A stretch of 5,056 nucleotides of DNA from an uncultured Rubritalea sp. (GTDB taxonomy: Bacteria > Verrucomicrobiota > Verrucomicrobiia > Verrucomicrobiales > Akkermansiaceae): assembly GCA_937951395.1 (NCBI GenBank), contig CALFBV010000097.1:1-5056 (forward strand), in the 5' to 3' direction. Below the pieces are notes generated by a model. It ran no database searches. It worked only from the letters and a program-made list of their open reading frames with translations, and was not told where the DNA came from. Made by a program: the position numbers and the translations under genes. Positions 1-5,056 of the stretch are shown one piece after another. Numbering within the stretch: position 1 is the first letter of the stretch; each line of letters starts with the position of its first letter.

Positions 1-31
1 ATGGTCTGACTCCCAAAAGTGTATAAATTTG

Positions 32-910
32 TTAATGTGCATGCTCATCGTCGTGACCATGATCTCCGTGATCACATATCAACTTGAGGAACACAGCACT
101 GAGAAGGGTAAACACAAGAGCTTGCAGAAGCCCCACCAATAGTTCCATGAATGTAAATGGAAGCGCAGGAAGGAAGCGCATCCAATCATAAGGAACTAGA
201 CTCATGAGCCCACCAAGGGTCTGCTCACCTCCGTAAATATTACCAAACAAACGAAAACTCAGAGCGACAGGCCTAATTGCTATTGAAACAAGCTCAAGAA
301 TACCCACTAAGAAAAACACTACCACCATACCAATAAGCATCACACCCTTAAACTCTCCTTTAGGAGCAAAAATGTGAGCAAAAAATCCTTTCACACCATT
401 TTCCGAAAATGCCCAATAAAACCAGAGCACCGCGAAAGTCAACGACATAGCAGCAGTCATATTGAGATCCGCATTTCCGCCCCTAAGAAAACCTCTAAAG
501 TGAGCCCCATCAGAACTTTGAGTCCCGATCGTACCAACCCCAGGGAACAAAGCCAGGTAATTGACAGTAAGAATAATCAAAAACGTCCCACCGAAAAACC
601 AAAACGTCCTCTTCACTAGGTGATCACCCAAAATCTTACCAAAGAAATCATAAAGACTCTCAATGAGCCACTCAGCAAAATTCTGAAACCCCTGTGGCAC
701 CATCGCCATTTTTTTAGTTGCAGCACGGCAGAAAAGATAAATCAAAACTGCAGCAATCCAAACCATCACCATTGAATCTGTAATCCAAAAGAACGGGGAA
801 TCTTTTCCAAAAATAGATTCTGGGTGCAAAGGGAGAGCACCACCACCTGCTGCAGAAGCTACATCCATGCTGATGAAAAATAAGAGAACTGATATGAAAA
901 TTTTGACCAT
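32..910 (-). CDS. atpB: F-type ATP synthase subunit a (F0 sector)
   Basis: This 292-residue membrane protein is the a subunit of the F0 motor; it supplies the two half-channels through which ions reach and leave the rotating c ring. The diagnostic motif RLFGN lies at residues 220-224, with Arg220 matching the essential arginine of the family (E. coli Arg210). Glu229 matches E. coli Glu219, and the last helix carries Glu256 and Gln263 at the places of E. coli His245 and Gln252. Hydrophobic segments lie near 43-62, 104-123, 150-168, 187-213 and 250-278. Residues 1-20 look like a signal peptide, with a possible cut after Ala-Ser-Ala. The C-terminus (280-292) is rich in His and Asp. The start ATG at 908-910 is preceded by A-rich sequence without a Shine-Dalgarno motif. 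No atpI lies directly upstream, so atpB appears to open its operon; atpE probably follows beyond the left edge. Whether H+ or Na+ is used cannot be told without subunit c. Confidence 0.97.
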   Translation of the reverse strand: MVKIFISVLLFFISMDVASAAGGGALPLHPESIFGKDSPFFWITDSMVMVWIAAVLIYLFCRAATKKMAMVPQGFQNFAEWLIESLYDFFGKILGDHLVKRTFWFFGGTFLIILTVNYLALFPGVGTIGTQSSDGAHFRGFLRGGNADLNMTAAMSLTFAVLWFYWAFSENGVKGFFAHIFAPKGEFKGVMLIGMVVVFFLVGILELVSIAIRPVALSFRLFGNIYGGEQTLGGLMSLVPYDWMRFLPALPFTFMELLVGLLQALVFTLLSAVFLKLICDHGDHGHDDEHAH

Positions 911-945
911 TTATTTGTTTAGGTATGTGTTAGTCTTACTAAGGA

Positions 946-960
946 CAGGTCAATAACCTG
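946..960. repeat. Short inverted repeat CAGGT-N5-ACCTG
   Basis: A perfect 5-base inverted repeat with a 5-base spacer lies 36-50 bases before the atpB start codon. It overlaps the possible -35 element TTGACC of the minus strand (953-948). It could be an operator half-site pair or a small hairpin in the atpB leader. An arm of 5 bases also arises by chance, so function is uncertain. Confidence 0.25.
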
Positions 961-984
961 ATCAACCATTTCGATCAAGCGAAT

Positions 985-1002
985 TTGTGAAATTTTTCAC
1001 AA
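985..1002. promoter_or_regulatory. CRP-family-type operator palindrome upstream of atpB
   Basis: Positions 985-1002 form a perfect 8-base inverted repeat around a 2-base centre (TTGTGAAA-TT-TTTCACAA). Its core is TGTGA (986-990), six bases, then TCACA (997-1001), which is exactly the half-site sequence and spacing recognised by CRP and relatives such as Vfr and Clp. The centre is about 83 bases before the atpB start codon and roughly 200-280 bases before argH, so atpB is the more likely target. It has no T-tract placing it as a terminator of a known gene, and the arms are AT-rich. That a CRP/FNR-family regulator binds here is inferred from the motif alone. Confidence 0.5.
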
Positions 1003-1003
1003 G

Positions 1004-1121
1004 CTCCCACTAACCACTCAATTTCAAAACCTAACAACTTTTCTAAGATCAACAACTTACTAAACACCTCTTAATCATTTAAACCCTCAACTAAAGCTCA
1101 CACCTCTCAATAAACAACCCT
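1004..1121 (+). other. G-depleted, C-rich stretch (rut-like composition)
   Basis: By hand count, only two G (1047 and 1096) and about 40 C occur in 118 bases of the plus strand. An RNA copied from this strand would be unstructured, C-rich and G-poor, the composition of Rho utilisation sites. Within it are an exact direct repeat AACAACTT (1033-1040 and 1051-1058) and several copies of CTCAA. It could act in a long argH leader or in ending rightward transcripts antisense to atpB. The composition is observed; the role is inferred. Confidence 0.35.
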
Positions 1122-1171
1122 GGAGTAAGCCCTCAAGCTACGCTCAACTTCCTCGCGCCTCGAAAGCGGGC

Positions 1172-1177
1172 TATTAT
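1172..1177 (+). promoter_or_regulatory. Probable -10 hexamer of the argH promoter
   Basis: TATTAT matches the sigma-70 -10 consensus TATAAT in five of six positions. Seventeen bases upstream the hexamer TTCCTC (1149-1154) agrees with the -35 consensus only in its first two bases, so the promoter would be weak or activator-dependent. Transcription would begin near 1183-1186, giving a leader of about 90 bases if argH starts at 1273. Confidence 0.4.
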
Positions 1178-1193
1178 GAATTCTTTCAATTCA
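1177..1193. promoter_or_regulatory. ARG-box-like inverted repeat over the argH promoter
   Basis: TGAATT (1177-1182) and AATTCA (1188-1193) form a perfect 6-base inverted repeat separated by five bases. It overlaps the last base of the -10 hexamer and the expected transcription start, the usual place of a repressor operator. The half-sites TGAAT and ATTCA equal those of the ArgR/AhrC ARG box, but the gap between them is seven bases rather than the usual four. A canonical ArgR site is therefore doubtful; another regulator, or chance in AT-rich DNA, is possible. Confidence 0.3.
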
Positions 1194-1272
1194 GAATTTG
1201 ATCGCAGTAAGCGGCGGGGAATTAAACTCTAAGAGATTAAAAAAAAGCGTGCATCCTAAGACTTCCACTAGT

Positions 1273-2640
1273 ATGCATCGCCTCATGTGGAAAGGCAGAT
1301 TCGCTCAGGCAACAGCAGACTTAGTCCAACAATACGGAGAATCCATCTCGTATGATTGGCGACTTTATAAACACGACATCGCAGGCTCCATCGCCCATGC
1401 GCGAGCTCAGGTGAAGGCAGGACTCCTCACTAATGATGAATTTCAGCAGATAGAAACAGGACTCCGCGAGATCGAAAAAGACATAGATACTGGAAACTTC
1501 GACTTCTCGATAGAACTGGAAGACATCCACATGAACATCGAGTCTGAGCTTACGAAGCGAATCGGTGCCGCTGGAGGTAAGCTTCATACTGCGCGCTCTA
1601 GAAATGACCAAGTCGCTACAGACACTAGACTCTATTGTCGTGAGCAGATAGACGTCATTTCAGATCATCTCATCGCCCTCCAGACTTCACTTCTAGATAA
1701 GGCTGAGGAATACGCATCCGCCGTCATCCCTGGCTACACGCACCTTCAGCGTGGACAGCCAGTCACCGTAGGACACCACCTTCTCGCTTATGTGGAAATG
1801 ATCGCCCGTGATCTAGCTCGTCTAACAGATGCCAGAAAACGCGTGAACGTCTCCCCTCTTGGATCAGGTGCACTCGCTGGATCTACTATAAATTTAGACC
1901 GCGAGCAGATAGCAAAGGAACTAGGGTTCGATAGCATCACGACAAACTCTATGGACGCCATTTCTGACCGTGACTACATCATGGAGCTGCTCTTTGATTT
2001 CGCACTCATCGGCACACACCTCTCCCGCCTCTCAGAGGACCTTATCCTCTGGTGCTCTAGTGAGTTCGGCTTCGCAACCCTTAGTGATGCCCACACCACT
2101 GGCTCATCACTCATGCCACAAAAGAAAAACCCTGATGTCTGTGAACTCACACGCGGCAAGACCGGCAGACTCTACGGAAATCTCGTTTCCCTTCTCACCT
2201 CAGCGAAAGGGCTACCACTCACCTACAACCGTGACTTACAAGAAGACAAAGAACCCCTCTTTGACTCCATAGACACCCTCATCATCGCCCTCTCTGTGAA
2301 CACAGAAATGATCGCAGACATGGTCATCAACGTTGAGACATGTGAGGCCGCAGCAAGCGATCCTTTACTACTCGCCACAGACTTAGCGGACTACCTCGTG
2401 AAGAACGGAGTCCCCTTCCGTAGCGCGCATGAGCTCGTAGGAAAAGCAGTGGCCGTCAGCGTGGAAACAGCCACACCACTAGACCAGCTCGACCTAACAA
2501 AAATTTCAGACCACTACGGAGCAGACGCAAAAGACGTCTTCAACCTCCAAACCGCACTCGCCGCCAGAACCAACCCCGGTGCCCCAAGCATAGAGAACGT
2601 GACTGGACAAATCGCTCGCTGGAGAACAGAAATGCAGTAA
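1273..2640 (+). CDS. argH: Argininosuccinate lyase
   Basis: ArgH splits argininosuccinate into arginine and fumarate, the final step of arginine biosynthesis, as a cytoplasmic homotetramer of the fumarase/aspartase superfamily. Visible family blocks (numbering from the ATG at 1273) are WKGRF near the N-terminus, HTARSRND at 105-112, the T-H-LQRGQP block at 156-163 with the conserved active-site histidine, SPLGSGALAG at 194-203, the signature loop GSSLMPQKKNP at 277-287 carrying the catalytic serine, and YNRDLQEDK at 318-326. The 455 residues fit the usual 450-470. The start is uncertain: the frame is open from TTG at 1198 (480 residues), with GTG at 1249, ATG at 1273 and ATG at 1285 as alternatives. 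I chose 1273 because family members begin just before WKGRF; none has a clear Shine-Dalgarno motif. The gene is monocistronic in this window, ending eight codon-lengths or so before a terminator hairpin. Confidence 0.96.
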   Translation: MHRLMWKGRFAQATADLVQQYGESISYDWRLYKHDIAGSIAHARAQVKAGLLTNDEFQQIETGLREIEKDIDTGNFDFSIELEDIHMNIESELTKRIGAAGGKLHTARSRNDQVATDTRLYCREQIDVISDHLIALQTSLLDKAEEYASAVIPGYTHLQRGQPVTVGHHLLAYVEMIARDLARLTDARKRVNVSPLGSGALAGSTINLDREQIAKELGFDSITTNSMDAISDRDYIMELLFDFALIGTHLSRLSEDLILWCSSEFGFATLSDAHTTGSSLMPQKKNPDVCELTRGKTGRLYGNLVSLLTSAKGLPLTYNRDLQEDKEPLFDSIDTLIIALSVNTEMIADMVINVETCEAAASDPLLLATDLADYLVKNGVPFRSAHELVGKAVAVSVETATPLDQLDLTKISDHYGADAKDVFNLQTALAARTNPGAPSIENVTGQIARWRTEMQ

Positions 2641-2672
2641 TTACAAGCATCACAAAACAAACTTAAAAAATT

Positions 2673-2711
2673 ACCCTTAGCCTGCTCAAACAAGCTAAGG
2701 GTTTTTCTTTT
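2673..2711 (+). terminator. Intrinsic terminator after argH
   Basis: A perfect 9-base stem, ACCCTTAGC (2673-2681) with GCTAAGGGT (2694-2702), encloses a 12-base loop and runs directly into a T-rich tract (2702-2711, interrupted by one C). It starts 33 bases after the argH stop codon. The A-run at 2665-2670 on the other side would supply T residues on the minus strand, so it could also work leftwards. It separates argH from leuS transcriptionally. Confidence 0.88.
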
Positions 2712-2763
2712 CATTCGTGAATACTCCACTACAGTCCTGCAAAATTTCTAACTAATCAACACC

Positions 2764-5056
2764 ATGAAACCTAATTCAGCTTTCCCATTCGATACCTTTG
2801 AGCCTAAGTGGCAAGCCCACTGGGAAGACAACAAGACTTTCCACGTAGCTAACCCTGGCGACGAAGACTTTGACGCGTCTAAGCCAAAGTATTTTGTCCT
2901 AGACATGTTCCCTTACCCATCCGGTGCCGGCCTCCACGTAGGACACCCAGAGGGATACACCGCTACAGATATCCTTGGTAGATATAAAAGAATGAATGGG
3001 CACAACGTCCTCCACCCGATGGGATGGGACGCATTTGGTTTACCTGCAGAGCAGTATGCGATCAAGACTGGGCAGCACCCGCGTGTTACCACTGAGCAGA
3101 ATTTGGACAATTTCCGACGTCAGTTAAAATCACTCGGTTTTGGCTATGACTGGAGCCGTGAGATCAACACTACTGATCCAGAATACATGAAGTGGACACA
3201 ATGGATTTTCATCCAGCTTTATAACTCTTACTTCTGCGAAGAAGAGAAGAAGGCTAAGCCTATATCTGAGCTAGAAGCGAAAGGAATGAGCCGCAAAGAA
3301 ATTGATGAGCAACGTCTAGCATTCATTTCTGAAGCACCCGTAAACTGGTCACCAGACCTCGGCACCGTGCTAGCTAATGAAGAAGTAGAAGAATGGAAAG
3401 CGAAAGGTCACACTGTAGAACGCAGACCGCTCAAGCAATGGATGCTACGCATCACGAAATATTCTCAGAGACTCATCGATGACTTAGGGCCACTCGACTG
3501 GCCAGAATCTATCAAGCTACTACAGACTAACTGGATAGGAAAATCCACTGGCGCAGAGGTGCACTTTGACATCGAGGGCAATGAAGTCACCGTCTTCACC
3601 ACCAGACCAGACACCTTATTCGGAGCCACCTACATGGTGCTAGCACCCGAGCACGGGCTCGTCTCAGAAATCACTACTCCTGAGCAGAAGGAAGCTGTAG
3701 ATAACTACATCCAAGCCTGCGCCTCTAAGTCAGACATGGAGCGCGGTGAGATGAATAAAGACAAATCAGGGATCTTCACGGGAGCCTACGCCACTAACCC
3801 AGTCAATAGTGAAAAAATCCCAGTATGGATCGCTGACTACGTAATGATGGGCTACGGCACCGGAGCCATCATGGCTGTTCCAGGACACGATGAACGTGAC
3901 TTCGAGTTTGCTACTAAATTTGAAATCCCAGTAATCCAAGTCGTCCAGCCAAATGATAAATCTGACTGGCAGGGCTACACTGGAAATGGAAGATCTATCA
4001 ACTCAGGCTTCCTTGATGGCATGAAGACCAAGGACGCCAAGCGCGCCATGATCAAGTGGCTCATCGACAACAAAAAGGGACAACCGCAGACTAACTTCAA
4101 GCTACGTGACTGGCTATTCTCACGCCAGCGCTACTGGGGCGAGCCATTCCCTATCATCTGGGAAAATGGTCAGCACAGCACCATCCCAGAAAGCGAGCTT
4201 CCGCTACTTCAGCCAGACATGGAAGATTTCAAGCCAACTGGCGACCCACGCGGTCCGCTAGTGAAAGCCACAGACTGGATCAAATACAGCGAGACTGCCG
4301 AGCGCGAGACTAACACCATGCCACAGTGGGCTGGCTCATGCTGGTACTACCTCCGCTATTGTGACCCGAATAACTCAGAGAGATTCATTTCAAAGGAAGC
4401 AGAAGCATACTGGAGTAGCGATGAAGCTACCGTAGATCTTTACGTAGGCGGAACAGAGCACGCAGTCCTCCACCTTCTCTACGCCAGATTCTGGCATAAG
4501 GTCATGTTCGACCTCGGCCACCTTTCCACCAATGAACCATTCAAGAAGCTAGTAAACCAAGGACTCATCCTAGGTGAAGATGGACAGAAAATGTCTAAGT
4601 CACTCGGAAACGTTGTAAGCCCAGATGACGTGGTGAATGAATACGGAGCAGACTCTCTCCGCCTCTACGAAATGTTCATGGGACCTCTCACGCAGGTGAA
4701 GCCATGGCAGATGAAAGGCGTAGAAGGCGTATCTCGCTTCCTAGCTAAAGTCTGGAGAGTAGCCATGGCACAGTCAGATGACGGCAAGTGGGTAATTTCC
4801 GATAAGATTACCAATGACGAGCCAACCGACAAGGCGCTCCTGAAAGTCACGCATGAGACCATCAAGAAAGTCGGAGAAGACATCGAGAAAATGAGCTTCA
4901 ACACCGCCATTTCCCAAATGATGATCTGCACCAATGCCTTCACCAAGGCAGACAAAGTCCCGGCAACTCTAGTCCGTGATTTCCTAAAATGCTTAAACCC
5001 ATTTGCTCCGCACATCACGGAGGAGATCCACGCGCATTTGACCGAAGCCTACCCTA
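2764..5056 (+). CDS. leuS: Leucyl-tRNA synthetase (N-terminal 764 residues, runs off window)
   Basis: This class I synthetase attaches leucine to its tRNA and edits mischarged products. The frame is open from ATG 2764 to the edge; with a usual length of about 810-870, some 50-100 C-terminal residues are missing. The HIGH motif is HVGH at 58-61 after FPYPSGAGL. The CP1 editing domain carries the threonine-rich TTRPDT at 279-284 and [15 protein letters not shown] at 365-379, so post-transfer editing should be intact. [12 protein letters not shown] is at 448-459, [18 protein letters not shown] at 562-579 and KMSKS at 609-613; the helical anticodon-binding domain begins near 660. Residues about 158-190 form a charged insertion, and the region at 200-222 lacks the zinc-ligand cysteines seen in E. 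coli. There is no leucine-specific insert before KMSKS. No Shine-Dalgarno motif precedes the ATG, and the 52 bases after the terminator show no convincing promoter. No stop or frameshift interrupts it. Confidence 0.97.
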   Translation, partial: MKPNSAFPFDTFEPKWQAHWEDNKTFHVANPGDEDFDASKPKYFVLDMFPYPSGAGLHVGHPEGYTATDILGRYKRMNGHNVLHPMGWDAFGLPAEQYAIKTGQHPRVTTEQNLDNFRRQLKSLGFGYDWSREINTTDPEYMKWTQWIFIQLYNSYFCEEEKKAKPISELEAKGMSRKEIDEQRLAFISEAPVNWSPDLGTVLANEEVEEWKAKGHTVERRPLKQWMLRITKYSQRLIDDLGPLDWPESIKLLQTNWIGKSTGAEVHFDIEGNEVTVFTTRPDTLFGATYMVLAPEHGLVSEITTPEQKEAVDNYIQACASKSDMERGEMNKDKSGIFTGAYATNPVNSEKIPVWIADYVMMGYGTGAIMAVPGHDERDFEFATKFEIPVIQVVQPNDKSDWQGYTGNGRSINSGFLDGMKTKDAKRAMIKWLIDNKKGQPQTNFKLRDWLFSRQRYWGEPFPIIWENGQHSTIPESELPLLQPDMEDFKPTGDPRGPLVKATDWIKYSETAERETNTMPQWAGSCWYYLRYCDPNNSERFISKEAEAYWSSDEATVDLYVGGTEHAVLHLLYARFWHKVMFDLGHLSTNEPFKKLVNQGLILGEDGQKMSKSLGNVVSPDDVVNEYGADSLRLYEMFMGPLTQVKPWQMKGVEGVSRFLAKVWRVAMAQSDDGKWVISDKITNDEPTDKALLKVTHETIKKVGEDIEKMSFNTAISQMMICTNAFTKADKVPATLVRDFLKCLNPFAPHITEEIHAHLTEAYP

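Larger units (their letters stand above)
911..1272. other. Divergent intergenic region between atpB and argH
   Basis: No credible gene was found here on either strand. The region must carry the promoters of both atpB (leftwards) and argH (rightwards). It contains inverted repeats at 946-960, 985-1002 and 1177-1193, a G-depleted stretch at 1004-1121, and a -10-like hexamer at 1172-1177. The last 75 bases (1198-1272) are open in the argH frame from a TTG codon, but I regard them as leader rather than coding because the ArgH family normally begins close to the WKGRF motif. For atpB, two weak promoter pairings exist on the minus strand: TTGATC (978-973) with TATTGA (955-950) at 17-base spacing, or TTGACC (953-948) with no good -10. 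Neither is convincing. Confidence 0.75.

Noticed and set aside
374..619. Plus-strand open frame of 81 codons inside atpB
   Set aside because: It is antisense to the conserved atpB sequence, with basic low-complexity composition and no family resemblance; a shadow frame.
985..1002. The palindrome as an intrinsic terminator
   Set aside because: The stem is AT-rich, the two-base loop is too tight for an RNA hairpin, and no gene ends nearby; the exact CRP half-site spacing explains it better.
1176..1232. Small open frame of 18 codons starting ATG 1176 that might be a leader peptide of argH
   Set aside because: Its start codon overlaps the probable -10 hexamer, so it would not be in the mRNA; it has no Shine-Dalgarno motif and no run of arginine codons typical of an attenuator peptide (only three Arg in all).
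1321..1611. Minus-strand open frames inside argH and leuS (1321-1611, 1974-2159, 2514-2729, 2913-3110, 4665-5018)
   Set aside because: All are antisense to clearly conserved coding sequence or cross the terminator, and none shows a recognisable domain.
1970..2272. Plus-strand open frame of 100 codons within argH
   Set aside because: It lies in another frame across the highly conserved GSSLMPQKKNP signature region of ArgH; Ser/Thr/Pro-rich shadow.
2703..2763. T-box, riboswitch or clear promoter before leuS
   Set aside because: Only about 52 bases separate the terminator from the ATG, too short for a T-box leader; hexamers such as AATACT and TACAGT lack a fitting -35.

Overview
The window holds three housekeeping genes of a bacterium: a complete F-type ATP synthase subunit a gene (atpB) on the minus strand, a complete argininosuccinate lyase gene (argH) on the plus strand, and the first roughly 764 codons of a leucyl-tRNA synthetase gene (leuS) on the plus strand that runs off the right edge. 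Base composition is moderate. None of the three start codons has a convincing Shine-Dalgarno sequence. The AtpB with an N-terminal signal-like segment, the style of the ArgH N-terminus and the LeuRS architecture (no zinc-binding cysteines, a charged insertion like that of Bacteroidetes enzymes, no insert before KMSKS) together suggest a member of the Planctomycetes-Verrucomicrobia-Chlamydiae group, most likely Verrucomicrobiota. This is inferred from remembered family features, not from a search.

Layout: atpB occupies 32-910 and reads leftwards, probably towards the remaining atp genes outside the window. Between atpB and the divergent argH lies a non-coding region of about 290-360 bases, depending on where argH starts. 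It contains a perfect CRP-type palindrome (TGTGA-N6-TCACA) about 75 bases in front of atpB, a smaller inverted repeat, a 118-base stretch almost without G, and a good -10 hexamer for argH overlapped by an inverted repeat resembling an ARG box with too wide a spacer. After argH a clear intrinsic terminator (2673-2711) separates it from leuS, so leuS should be transcribed from its own promoter or by read-through.

The three genes serve separate core functions (ATP synthesis at the membrane, the last step of arginine synthesis, charging of leucine tRNA) and do not form one pathway. I see no mobile element, CRISPR array, RNA gene or unknown multi-gene system. The most interesting part is the regulatory region between atpB and argH.
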